Shown piece after piece: positions 1-8,600 of a stretch of DNA of 64,000 nucleotides (within the stretch, counting starts at the first letter, position 1; each line of letters begins with the position of its first letter). A program made the translations under genes and the position numbers. Under the pieces are notes generated by a model. The model saw nothing but the letters and a program-made list of their open reading frames with translations. It was not told where the DNA came from and did not search any database. Source of the DNA: Neotabrizicola shimadae (GTDB taxonomy: Bacteria; Pseudomonadota; Alphaproteobacteria; Rhodobacterales; Rhodobacteraceae); assembly GCF_019623905.1 (NCBI RefSeq), contig NZ_CP069370.1, positions 2,542,001-2,606,000 on the forward strand. The letters are read 5' to 3'.

Positions 1-1049
1 CCGTCCCAGTCCACGGATACGGCCACAGGCTGACCGGTGCGCCCGCCATGCGCCTCGGCCAGGTCGCGCACGATCTCTTCCACGCTCCGCCGCCCGATGT
101 CGGGCAGCGACACCCCCCGCGCAATGGTGCGGATCTCCACGATGGCATCCTTCACCGCCTTCTCCACCGCATCCAGTTCGGCCCGCGCCTCCTCCGTGGT
201 CAGCCGCTTGCGCAAGGCGTCCAGCCGCAGCGCTGCAAAGCCCATCAGCTGCGCCGGCCCGTCATGCAGATCCGCCCCGATCCGCCGGAGCGTCAGGTCG
301 CCCATCTGCGTCGCCCGCCCTGCCGCGCTCTGGATCCTTAGCCGCAGCGAGACATTGCGCGCCGACAGGTCCTGCAGCGCCAGGATCTGCCGGTCGATCG
401 TGCGGCTGCCCTTCAGCACGATCACGAACAACGACCCGAAGATCGCCGCCATCACCGCCGCCACCGCCAGCCAGCTCATCGTCCGCGCCCGGCGCAAATC
501 CTGCTCCAGCTGCGTGGCGATCTCGTAGAACTCGGCCACGGCGATCACCCGGCCCGTTCCCGTCTCGTGGATCGGCGAATAGATCTCCAGCAAAGGCACG
601 CCAAGCGCCGCCTCTGCCCGGTCCTCCACATCCACGGTATCTTCGAAATCCGCCCGCACCTCGCCCTGCCAGGCCAGCCGCAGATTTTCCGTCACCGGGA
701 AGCTCTGCCCCACGATCTCCTCGTTCGAGGCATCGACCAGCAATCCCCCCGGCCGCCAGATCTTGAACGACACCACCCGCCGGCCAAGCGCCGTCTCGGA
801 CAGAAGCCGCGCGATCTCGGCGCGCGACTCCTGCGACAGCCGCTCCTGCGTGGACAGATCCTGCGTCAGGGGCGCGACCGAGCTTTCCATGTACAGCGCG
901 GTCGCATTGGCGGTGTTGCGCACCACCGTCTCCTCGATGCGCGCCCAGACCCAATAGCCCACCAGAACGGTGGCCAGCAGCATCACCACGCCACCCGCCA
1001 GCGCGAACTGCCCCGCCAGGGACAGGCGATCCCAATGGATTCGTCTCAG
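1..1049 (-). CDS. Sensor histidine kinase, NarX/DesK type (HisKA_3), 3' end outside window
   Basis: About 349 residues are visible and the reading frame is open to the window edge, so the ATPase domain is missing here. A membrane segment lies near residues 12-35, followed by a periplasmic sensor region and a second membrane segment near 190-208. The phospho-acceptor box DLHDGPAQ carries His262, the form typical of HisKA_3 kinases that partner LuxR/NarL-type regulators. There is an in-frame TAG just upstream and no ATG before residue 23. The best start is a CTG at 1049, six bases after a GGAGGG ribosome site (1056-1061). ATG at 983 or GTG at 986/989 would cut into the first membrane segment. 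The signal sensed cannot be read from the sequence. Confidence 0.85.
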   Translation of the reverse strand, partial: MRRIHWDRLSLAGQFALAGGVVMLLATVLVGYWVWARIEETVVRNTANATALYMESSVAPLTQDLSTQERLSQESRAEIARLLSETALGRRVVSFKIWRPGGLLVDASNEEIVGQSFPVTENLRLAWQGEVRADFEDTVDVEDRAEAALGVPLLEIYSPIHETGTGRVIAVAEFYEIATQLEQDLRRARTMSWLAVAAVMAAIFGSLFVIVLKGSRTIDRQILALQDLSARNVSLRLRIQSAAGRATQMGDLTLRRIGADLHDGPAQLMGFAALRLDALRKRLTTEEARAELDAVEKAVKDAIVEIRTIARGVSLPDIGRRSVEEIVRDLAEAHGGRTGQPVAVSVDWD

Positions 1050-1124
1050 GTCACACCCTCCGGCGGCGCACGCCCGGAAAGACTAGGCCAAGCCCGCCCG
1101 CGCGCAAAGCCCGCACGGCAGGGT

Positions 1125-1571
1125 TCAGACCTTGGGCCCCATGTGCCCCTGGACAAAGGCCACAATCTCCGCCGCCGGCCGCGCACCGGCCAGCCGCGCC
1201 ACCTCGCGCCCGCGCCGGTACAGGATCAGCGCCGGAATCCCCCGGATCCCCGCCCGTTGAGAGATCGCGGGAAAATCCTCGGTGTTCAGCTTCATCAGCC
1301 GCGCCCGGCCCTTCAGCGCCTGAGCCGCCTTGGCGAACTCGGGCGCCATCATCCGGCAGGGCCCGCACCAGGGCGCCCAGTAATCCACCAGCAGCGGCAA
1401 CTCGTCGCCGCGCGTGGCCTTGTCATGCGCGCCCGCATCCAGCTCGGCCACGCGGCCATCCACCAGCGCCTCGCCGCAGCTGCCGCACTTCGGCCCCTGC
1501 GCCAGACGCGCCTCGGGCACCCGGTTCATCTGGCCGCAGACCGGGCAGGTCAGTTTCATGCTCTCGCTCAT
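1125..1571 (-). CDS. trxC: Thioredoxin 2 (TrxC type) with N-terminal zinc-binding cysteines
   Basis: A 148-residue cytoplasmic disulfide reductase. Two CxxC pairs (Cys9/Cys12 and Cys29/Cys32) form the zinc site that separates TrxC from TrxA. The active site WCGPC is at residues 68-72, and the cis-proline segment (GIPAL) follows in the thioredoxin fold. The ATG at 1571 is chosen because GAGG sits about five bases upstream. An upstream ATG at 1589 lacks this, and an internal one is also possible. The gene is followed on the same strand by the histidine kinase after about 75 bases. TrxC proteins reduce oxidised proteins such as ribonucleotide reductase during oxidative stress; that role here is inferred from the family. 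Confidence 0.93.
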   Translation of the reverse strand: MSESMKLTCPVCGQMNRVPEARLAQGPKCGSCGEALVDGRVAELDAGAHDKATRGDELPLLVDYWAPWCGPCRMMAPEFAKAAQALKGRARLMKLNTEDFPAISQRAGIRGIPALILYRRGREVARLAGARPAAEIVAFVQGHMGPKV

Positions 1572-1643
1572 GGCCGCCTCACATTCCAATCAAGGAATAC
1601 ATGGGGCACCTGGCCAAAGGCACAAGGGCCGCCGCGCCAGAGG

Positions 1644-1961
1644 CTATAGGAAATCCTCTTCCGCGCCCGTCACATCCACGCCCATCGCCTCCAGCCCAGC
1701 CTCCAGGTTCTCCGCCAGATGCGGCATCCCCATCAGGTACTCGGCCGTCGGCACATTGGCCTGGTTGTAGGCTGTCTCCAGCGCTTCCTCGTATTCCTCG
1801 GCCTCAAAGGCCCCGCGGCCCACCCAGGCAATCGCCGTCAGATGCGCCTTCTCGTCCTCGTTCAGCGCCTCGATGAAGGCCACAAGCTCGGCCTCGCCCA
1901 TCCGCCCCTCGCGCGATTCGAAGATGACGTGGACGACCTTTTCAGGGCTGATCTCGATCAT
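1644..1961 (-). CDS. DUF3775 domain-containing protein
   Basis: A 105-residue acidic soluble protein starting MIEISPEKVVHVIF. It starts at an ATG preceded by AAGGAGG at ideal spacing, so the start is secure even though the frame stays open further upstream. The sequence (FIEALNEDEKAHLTAIAWVGRG, read across residues 26-47) matches the small DUF3775 family common in Rhodobacteraceae, whose function is unknown. No signal peptide or membrane segment is seen. It lies between azlD and trxC on the same strand with short gaps, so co-transcription is possible but no functional link is evident. Confidence 0.82.
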   Translation of the reverse strand: MIEISPEKVVHVIFESREGRMGEAELVAFIEALNEDEKAHLTAIAWVGRGAFEAEEYEEALETAYNQANVPTAEYLMGMPHLAENLEAGLEAMGVDVTGAEEDFL

Positions 1962-2023
1962 GGCGCTGTCCTCCTTCGCCCATGATGCGCCGATGCGCGC
2001 AGGGTGCAAGCGTGAACACCGCC

Positions 2024-2347
2024 TCAGCCCAGACCGATTGCCACAGCCAGCCCATAGGCGGCCGACCCGGCCAGCGTGGCCAGCACCACCGACCGGCTGG
2101 CCCAGAACACGCCGCACACCGCCGCCACACCGGCCAGCAGCGGCACCCAGGGCCCCACCTGCATCATCGGCAGGACAGAGGCCACGAACAGCGTGCCAAT
2201 CGCCGCCGGCCCCGTGGCCGACAGGAACCGCCCCATCGCGCCGCCCGGCAACCCGCGCGACCGGTTCAGAAGGATCGGCAGCACCCGGAACGCCCAGTTC
2301 GCCCCGCCCACGATCAGCGCCAGCACCAGAACCGACCAAGAGATCAT
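2024..2347 (-). CDS. azlD: AzlD family branched-chain amino acid exporter subunit
   Basis: A 107-residue protein made almost entirely of hydrophobic helices (three to four membrane segments), with the AzlD-type sequence VGGANWAFRVLPILL near the N-terminus. Its ATG overlaps the last four bases of azlC (ATGA), which indicates translational coupling. AzlC and AzlD together form an inner-membrane exporter of branched-chain amino acids and analogues; this is family knowledge. Confidence 0.88.
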   Translation of the reverse strand: MISWSVLVLALIVGGANWAFRVLPILLNRSRGLPGGAMGRFLSATGPAAIGTLFVASVLPMMQVGPWVPLLAGVAAVCGVFWASRSVVLATLAGSAAYGLAVAIGLG

Positions 2348-3045
2348 GCCCGCCGCTCCCCCAGTCCTGCCACGCCCGCCACCGCCCCGGCCAGCATCCC
2401 GGCCAGAATCCCCGCCGTGCCAGACGAGGCCAGCGTCACCGCCACCGTGGCCATCGCCGCCACGGCGATGACCGGCACCTGCACCCGCGACAGGATCGAC
2501 AACAACAGAGCCAGAAACAGCGCGGGCAGCATGAAGCCGAGCGCCGCATCCAGCACCGGCCACTCCTCCAGCGCCCCGCCGCCCGCCCAGGCGCCCACCG
2601 CCGTGCCCGAAACCCAGGCGGCATAGGCCACCAGCCCCAGCCCCGCGATGAACCGCTCCGACCACCCCTTCGGTCGCCGCGCCAGTAACCCAAGCGCCGC
2701 GCCGAACACCTCATCCGTCAGCCCAAAGCCCCAGACCGGCACCCACCGCGCCGGGGCCCCCTCGCCCGCCGCCCGCATCAGGGCCGGGCCGTACAACAGA
2801 TGCCGCAGGTTCATCGCCACCAACGTCGCCGCCGACACCAGCACCGGCGCCCCACCGGTGATCAGCGCGATGGCCAGGAACTGCGAGGCGCCGGCATAGA
2901 TCAGCACCGAAAGCGCCACCGCCTCGATCCCCGACAACCCCGCCCGTGTTGCCGCCACGCCAAAGGAAAAGGCAATCGGGAAATAGCCCAAGGCAATGGG
3001 CAGCGCGGCCAGAAGACCGTCACGAAATCGGGCGGGACCGGACAT
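2344..3045 (-). CDS. azlC: AzlC family branched-chain amino acid exporter subunit
   Basis: A 233-residue membrane protein with about six or seven hydrophobic segments. It carries the family signatures LPIALGYFPIAFSFGV near the start, YAGASQFLA and MNLRHLLYG. The start at 3045 (MSGPARFRDG) has GAGGG upstream. A longer in-frame extension to 3291 has arginine/tryptophan-rich, non-coding character and was rejected. It precedes and overlaps azlD by four bases. The pair is the large and small component of a branched-chain amino acid exporter. Confidence 0.9.
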   Translation of the reverse strand: MSGPARFRDGLLAALPIALGYFPIAFSFGVAATRAGLSGIEAVALSVLIYAGASQFLAIALITGGAPVLVSAATLVAMNLRHLLYGPALMRAAGEGAPARWVPVWGFGLTDEVFGAALGLLARRPKGWSERFIAGLGLVAYAAWVSGTAVGAWAGGGALEEWPVLDAALGFMLPALFLALLLSILSRVQVPVIAVAAMATVAVTLASSGTAGILAGMLAGAVAGVAGLGERRA

Positions 3046-3190
3046 GAAACCCTCGCAGCACAGGCCGCAGGGGTATGGGGCGGACGAGGGCAAGTCAATC
3101 GGGGCACCCGCTGCCCCCGACCGAAACTGCCAACCGGGCCGGGACCTCCTCCAGCTGGCCCGCGTAACGGTTTGCGGCCCGTGCGCTGCG

Positions 3191-4132
3191 TCACGCCACG
3201 TCGAAAAACCCTGCCAACTGTTCGATGATCTCGTCAAAGAAGGCCGGGTCCAGCGCATGACCCATCTCGGGCAAGACCTGCAACACCGCACCCGGCAAGT
3301 GCTGCGCCGTCCATTCGGCGTGGCCTGGCGGGAAGATCGGATCGCCGCCGCCGTGGATCACCAGCACGGGCACGCCGATCCGCGCCAGCGCGGCCTCCGG
3401 AATATCCGGCGTTGCCATCTGCGCCCGGCGATGGTTGCTGTTGTTGGCCATGCGCGCTGTCAAACCATCGGCGCGACGCAATGCCAACGCGGCCACGCGC
3501 GCCCCCAGATCAGCCCAGAACCCTTCGTCAAAGGGCGAATCCGGCCCCTTGGCCAGCCGGAAGTTTTCCACGAACTGCCGCGCCGTCTCGGCCTCATCAC
3601 GCGGCGCCTCGGAATTCAGCGCGATGACCTTGGCCACATAGTCCGCAGCCGGCCGGGGCAAGTCGCCCGGCATGGCCGCCGCACCGGCGAAGGCCGCGTT
3701 CTTTGGCCCAAGGCGCAGCGACGACATCAGAAGCGTCAAGGATGCGACGCGCTCCGGAGCGGTCAGGGCAATCAGGCAGGCCAGGCTCCCGCCCTGCGAC
3801 AGCCCGACCACATGCGCCATGCGCAGGTCCAGTGCGTCCAGCACACCGATGGCATCCACCGCCAGATCCCCAAGCGTGTAGGGCGCCGCCTCAAAGTCGA
3901 TATGGCTCGACAACCCGGTGTCGCGCTGGTCGAAACGCACGACAAAGACGCCCCGCTCTGCAAGCCCCTGGCAAAAGCTGTCGGGCCAGACCAGACCGGG
4001 GGCACTGTTTCCCATCACCAGCAGAACCGCCGGGCGACTGCGGTCGCCAAAGGTCTCGACATGGATCGACAGCGGCCCGACCTCAGCAAAGGTCGAGGAA
4101 TCAGGGGAATGGGCAGCAGCATGGACGTTCAT
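3191..4132 (-). CDS. Alpha/beta hydrolase, RdmC (aclacinomycin methylesterase)-like
   Basis: A 313-residue cytoplasmic alpha/beta hydrolase. Ser112 sits in the nucleophile elbow GLSQG, the acid is probably Asp264 (HGGGDPIF) and the base His292 (EMGHALD). The blocks AVLLVMGNSAPGLVWPD, VVRFDQRDTGLS and AHVVGLSQG resemble RdmC/aclacinomycin methylesterase as I recall that family. It is divergently transcribed from a TetR-class repressor over a 75-bp spacer containing two palindromic operators. It therefore occupies the place a tetA efflux gene has in classical tet units. The substrate is unknown; a drug- or ester-hydrolysing detoxification role is inferred. Confidence 0.85.
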   Translation of the reverse strand: MNVHAAAHSPDSSTFAEVGPLSIHVETFGDRSRPAVLLVMGNSAPGLVWPDSFCQGLAERGVFVVRFDQRDTGLSSHIDFEAAPYTLGDLAVDAIGVLDALDLRMAHVVGLSQGGSLACLIALTAPERVASLTLLMSSLRLGPKNAAFAGAAAMPGDLPRPAADYVAKVIALNSEAPRDEAETARQFVENFRLAKGPDSPFDEGFWADLGARVAALALRRADGLTARMANNSNHRRAQMATPDIPEAALARIGVPVLVIHGGGDPIFPPGHAEWTAQHLPGAVLQVLPEMGHALDPAFFDEIIEQLAGFFDVA

Positions 4133-4145
4133 GGTCTTTCTCCAA

Positions 4146-4162
4146 ATTTATCGTTGATAAAT
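4146..4162. promoter_or_regulatory. tet-like operator 1
   Basis: Palindrome ATTTATC-GTT-GATAAAT with seven-base arms. It resembles the tetO core (TATCA-N-TGATA class) and lies just upstream of the hydrolase start, in the spacer divergent from the TetR-class gene. Binding by that repressor is inferred. Confidence 0.7.
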
Positions 4163-4165
4163 GCC

Positions 4166-4180
4166 CTTATCGACGATAAG
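4166..4180. promoter_or_regulatory. tet-like operator 2
   Basis: Perfect palindrome CTTATCG-A-CGATAAG, centred 19 bp from operator 1 and 28 bp before the repressor start. Two neighbouring operators in a divergent spacer copy the layout of tetO1/tetO2. Confidence 0.7.
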
Positions 4181-4207
4181 TCAAGACCTGTCCATCACGA
4201 GGCGTAG

Positions 4208-4846
4208 ATGAAGATCGATAGGACCCATGCCGTGAAAGAGGCCCTTGCCCTGCTGGACGAGGTCGGACTCGATGACCTCAGCACGCGCAAGCTGGCTCAG
4301 CGGCTCGGGGTTCAGCAGCCGGCGCTCTACTGGCATTTCCGCGACAAGCGCGCCCTTCTGGACGCCATGAATGCGGAACTCATGGCTCGTTCGGCGCATC
4401 GTCGCCCGCCTTTGCCGGGCGAGTCCTGGGAGGATTTCCTGCGGGCGCATGCCATCGGCTTTCGGGCCTGTCTGCTCGGGGTCAGGGATGGGGCGCGCGT
4501 TCATGCCGGCGCCCATGCTCAGCCCGTGGACCTGCCAATCGCCGAGGCGCAACTCGCCATCCTGACCGAGGCCGGCTTCCCGCCCGAAGATGCGCTTGGC
4601 GCGCTGGTCACGCTCGCGCGCTATGTCGTGGGCTTTGTCCTCGAAGAACAGGCCGAAGCTGCGCATCCCCCGGACCTGGAAACCATAGACGCGGCCCAGT
4701 TCCCGCTGCTGTCACAAGCGGCCGAAGCCTACCGCCAGACCGCGTCAGACAGGATGTTCCATTCCGGGCTGGAGGTGTTTCTCACGGGGCTCGCGTCCCT
4801 CGCGGTGGCGAAGGGCGGAAGGCAGCCGACCTCGGGCAATTCTTAA
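4208..4846 (+). CDS. TetR-class transcriptional repressor (TetR_C family)
   Basis: A 212-residue repressor. The N-terminal helix-turn-helix (about residues 25-46) contains STRKLAQRLGVQQPALYWHF, very close to the DNA-binding head of the tetracycline repressor TetR. The remainder fits the TetR_C ligand-binding fold (ALGALVTLARYVVGFVLEEQ). It is divergent from an alpha/beta hydrolase, and two palindromic operators separate them, so autoregulation plus control of the hydrolase is the simple model. The ligand is unknown. The last codons and the TAA stop lie inside copy A of the dispersed repeat (4833-4915), so the C-terminus may have been shaped by that element. Confidence 0.92.
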   Translation: MKIDRTHAVKEALALLDEVGLDDLSTRKLAQRLGVQQPALYWHFRDKRALLDAMNAELMARSAHRRPPLPGESWEDFLRAHAIGFRACLLGVRDGARVHAGAHAQPVDLPIAEAQLAILTEAGFPPEDALGALVTLARYVVGFVLEEQAEAAHPPDLETIDAAQFPLLSQAAEAYRQTASDRMFHSGLEVFLTGLASLAVAKGGRQPTSGNS

Positions 4847-4915
4847 GTCCAAGTTAACTCGCGACCGTAACCCATTGAAATCGCTTATGTCGAAAAGGCG
4901 TCCGAGCTCGGACGC
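4833..4915 (-). repeat. Dispersed palindrome/CtrA-box-like element, copy A
   Basis: Read on the minus strand, this begins with the perfect 18-bp palindrome GCGTCCGAGCTCGGACGC (4898-4915). It continues CTTTTCG, then GATTTCAATG, and ends with TTAACTTGGACTTAA (4843-4857) and AAGAATTGCCCG. The palindrome starts three bases after the cmk stop and is followed by TTTT, so it should act as the cmk terminator. The distal end overlaps the stop and last codons of the TetR-class gene. Copies B (13358) and C (34559) share palindrome, spacing (39-40 bases) and tail. Confidence 0.9.
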
Positions 4916-4918
4916 CCC

Positions 4919-5509
4919 TCAGCCCCCGGCCAGCCGTGCGGCCACCAGCCGGGTAGCCTCCGCCACCGCCTCCTCCGCCGTCAGGACCGAGGTGTCCAGC
5001 ACCACGGCCTCCGCCGCCGGCCGTAGCGGGGCCTCGGCCCGACCCATGTCGCGGGCGTCCCGTTCGCGGACCTCGGCCAGCACCCGCGCCTCATCGCCCC
5101 CCACCTCCAGCCAGCGCCGACGGGCCCGCACCTCGGGCGAGGCCGTCACATAAAGCTTCACCTCGGCCTCCGGGCAGATCACCGTGCCGATGTCCCGGCC
5201 ATCCAGCACCGCCCCGCCCTCCCGCCGGGCAAAGCGCCGCTGGAACTCCACCAGGGCCGCCCGCACCTCGGGGATCGCCGCCACCCGGCTCGCCGCCTGC
5301 CCCGCCGCCAGGCTGCGCAGGTCGTCCCGCGCCAGGTCCGCCGCCGTCAGCCCCCGCGCCGCCGCCACCGGATCGCCCCCAAGCGCCCCGACAGCCCGGT
5401 ACAGCAGCCCCGTATCCAGATGGTGGAACCCGAACCGCGCGGCCACGGCCCGCGAGATCGTCCCCTTGCCAGCCGCCGCCGGCCCGTCAATCGCCACGGT
5501 GAAGATCAT
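4919..5509 (-). CDS. cmk: Cytidylate kinase
   Basis: A 196-residue nucleoside monophosphate kinase that phosphorylates CMP/dCMP with ATP in pyrimidine metabolism. The P-loop [10 protein letters not shown] is at residues 8-17. The CMP-binding motifs [29 protein letters not shown] and [13 protein letters not shown] follow in order. The start at 5509 has GGAGG upstream; the longer frame to 5596 was rejected. The stop codon is followed after three bases by the palindrome of repeat copy A, the probable terminator. Confidence 0.96.
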   Translation of the reverse strand: MIFTVAIDGPAAAGKGTISRAVAARFGFHHLDTGLLYRAVGALGGDPVAAARGLTAADLARDDLRSLAAGQAASRVAAIPEVRAALVEFQRRFARREGGAVLDGRDIGTVICPEAEVKLYVTASPEVRARRRWLEVGGDEARVLAEVRERDARDMGRAEAPLRPAAEAVVLDTSVLTAEEAVAEATRLVAARLAGG

Positions 5510-5583
5510 GAGCACCTCCGCCGCCTTGACTAGCGCGGAGCCCGACCGGATGGAACCGCCGGAACGCGCCGTCGCAAAGGACA

Positions 5584-5608
5584 GGGCGCCGAGCATGGCC
5601 CGGCGCCC
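5584..5608 (-). terminator. Hairpin downstream of the RTX gene
   Basis: GGGCGCCG (5584-5591) and CGGCGCCC (5601-5608) form an eight-base stem 19 bases after the stop of the large RTX gene. On the minus strand TGTCCTTT follows, a weak T-run. Confidence 0.45.
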
Positions 5609-5627
5609 TCCCGTCTTTCGGCCAACC

Positions 5628-8600
5628 TCAGACGATCAGGAAATCAGCCGCCGTCAGGCCCGCCAGGTTGGACAGCGTGGCGATCAGCACCGCCGAACCA
5701 GAACCGGTACCGTCGGCATCCCAGAACAGCAGACCATCGTCGTTGTCATAGACGACCTGGGCCATCGCCCCATCCGCCGTACCGCTCGCGTTCGAAACGA
5801 ACTGCCCGGTCACGCCAAGGCTCGACCCGGCCACCAACCCGGCAAATCCCGCCGCCGCGAACTGGAAGGTATCGGCCGCCACGTTGAAGTCCGTGACGGT
5901 GTCGCCGCCCTCGGTGCTGCTGGCATAGGCGACGCGATCTGCCCCGGTTCCGAGCGTGATCTCGTCCTGACCCAATCCGCCAAGGACCACATCTGAACCG
6001 GCCCCGGCCAAGATCGTGTCATTGCCACCCAAACCTTCAATCCGGTTGACGCCAGCATTGCCATTCAGGATGTCGCCAAAGCCATCGGCCCCGCGCAGGT
6101 TCTCGATCGAGATCAACGTGTCGCCTTGCGCGTGTCCGCCGGACCCGGTGCTGTTCCCCGCTGTCACCGTCACAGCGGCGTCCGAGTCGGTGTAGTCCGC
6201 AGTGTCGACAGCCGCACCGCCGGTAAGCGTGTCAGCTCCGGCTCCACCACGCAGGAAGTCTACACCATCGCCACCGACAAGGTTGTCGCTTCCTTCGCCT
6301 CCCCACAGCACATCGCTGCCGGCTCGTCCATTCATCACGTCGTTGCCGCCACCGCCAAACAGGATGTTGGAACCCACACTGCCGTTAAGGGTGTCGCCGT
6401 AGTCCGAACCGATCAGGTACTCGATCAGCGCCAGGACGTCACCGGTGGCATGCCCCCCGGAAGCAACACCAACTTGCAGGTCCACGCTTACTGCAGCATC
6501 CGACGCGGCATACGAGGCGGTGTCAAAGCCGGAGTTGCCGTTCAGCACATCAGCGCCCGTTCCACCGACCAGCACGTCGTCGCCCGTGCCGCCGATCAAT
6601 GTGTCACCGTTCACTCCGCCATAGATCGTATCGGCTCCGTCACCACCAGAGATCCGGACCTGACCGGTTGTCGTCGAAACCGTGTGCCAGACCTCGGAGG
6701 CCGAGGTCATGACGACGGTCGCGATAGAAGTGGTCACGTTGTCCAGCTCGCCAACCGTCGCACCGTCCACCGTGACATTGGTGACGGTGACCGCCGGCCC
6801 GGCGATCGTCTTGCCCGGTTCACCGACGCGGATCGCGGTAGAGGTTCCGATGATGCTGCCATTTTGCACGATCAGCGCACCGGTGTAGTAGGCCGGGTTG
6901 GTGTTGTAGCTGCTGGCGTCGTTGCGGGCCTTGATCGCGATGGCCGCGCCGAAGTCCTGAAGCACGGTGTCGGGCCCGGCCGAAAGGCCGACATCGGTGA
7001 AGGTGAACCCGTCGATGATGATGCCCGAATAGGGCGTACCGTTGTCGTATTTCAGGTTGATGTCGATGCCGGCACCGAACTCGCCGACCTGAGCGCTGCT
7101 CCCGAAGGCGGGGCCTCGCCCGAACTGCCCGACATCGTTCATGACAATGTCGAGGATCGAGACATTGTCCCCGGTTTCCAGATAGATCCCCTTCTCGCCC
7201 AGACCGTCGAAGGTGGTGCCGTCGATCACCAGCCCATTGACACGGCCCGCCGCGCCAACTGCCTTGAAGAACGAGATGCCCTGGTAGCTGTCAGAGATCG
7301 TGCCGCCGTTGATGGTGATGTTCGTGACGGTGGCCGCCGTGCCCTTGCGGATGCCGACTTCGGTATCGGTGATGTCCACATCCGTCAGGGTCACGTTGGA
7401 GATGCCGTTGCCCAGTTCGACCCCCACATAGAAGGAGTCGATTGTCAGGTTCTGCAGCGACACGCCGCTGGCAGCGATGGTGATGCCCGCGCCCGCGCTG
7501 TTGTTGTACGATGTTGCGGTCTCGAAGAACTCCTTGACCGAGCCCGTGATGCCGTTGTCTGCCTCGAACGACCCTGCGATCACGATGTTCGCCGGATCGC
7601 CGATGCCCTTGATGGTGAGGTTGTTCTGCGTGATCGTGAATTTTCCGGAGTAGGTGCCCTCACCGATCAGGATGGTATCGCCATCCCCGGCCAGAAGCAG
7701 CGCCTCCTGGATGGTCGCGATGCCGCCTTGGCCCACCAGGATGATCTTGCCCGTACCGCCGTCGTCCACGATCTCGACATTCTGCAGGCTGTCGGCACCA
7801 TCGCCGGAAGTGGTCACCGTCCAGACCCCGCCCGAGGCCGAGAAGGTGGCCGTTCCTGCCACGACCACCGTGTCGGTACCCGCGCCGCCATCGATGCTGT
7901 CGTTGCCCTCGCCGCCCGTCACCGTGTCGTTGCCGTTGCCGGCGCTCACCGTATCTGCAAAGTCGGTGGCAATGATCGTATTGGCCCCGGCGTTGCCCAT
8001 GATGCTCAGCGCGTTTCCAACCGCAGAGGCATCGACACCAAGGCCGGTGCTGCCGGTGGCAAGGGTCACATTCTCGATGCTGGTAACATCGACCGAGAGG
8101 ACCAGCGTCTCGGCCGCGGCAGAGCCGAACAGCAGCGTATCGGTTCCTGCGCCCCCATCGACCTGCTCGCCCGTGGCGAATTCGGCGGCCGCGGAATAGC
8201 CGAACAGGTCATTGCCGTCCCCACCCGACAGGTCATCCGCTCCGCCACGGCCGTTCAGGAAATCGCTGCCGTCCGTGCCGGTAAAGGTGTCGTCCGCCGA
8301 AAGGCCCTGAAGTTGCGAGATCTGCCCGTTGAGGCTGTTCGTGCCGTCCACGCCGGTGGAGAGGTCGACCAAACCACTGACACCATCGAAGTTCACCAGC
8401 GTCCAGCGGGCCGAAGCGTCGATGTCGAGCCCGGTGATGCTGTTCGAAGCGAAGGACTGGATGTTGTAGAAGGACACGACATCCGAGCCGTAGAACCCGG
8501 TGATATCGACATTGTCGATGATCAGCACACCGGCATCGATATAGCCGCCGACGCCCGGCGTACCCGTCCGTACACCACTGACCGAGATGGCCTTGTCCGG

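Noticed and set aside
262-1035. A minus-strand frame with ATG-type start at 1035
   Set aside because: Gly/Ala/Arg-rich shadow; the true frame of the histidine kinase, carrying the membrane helices and H-box, is a different one.
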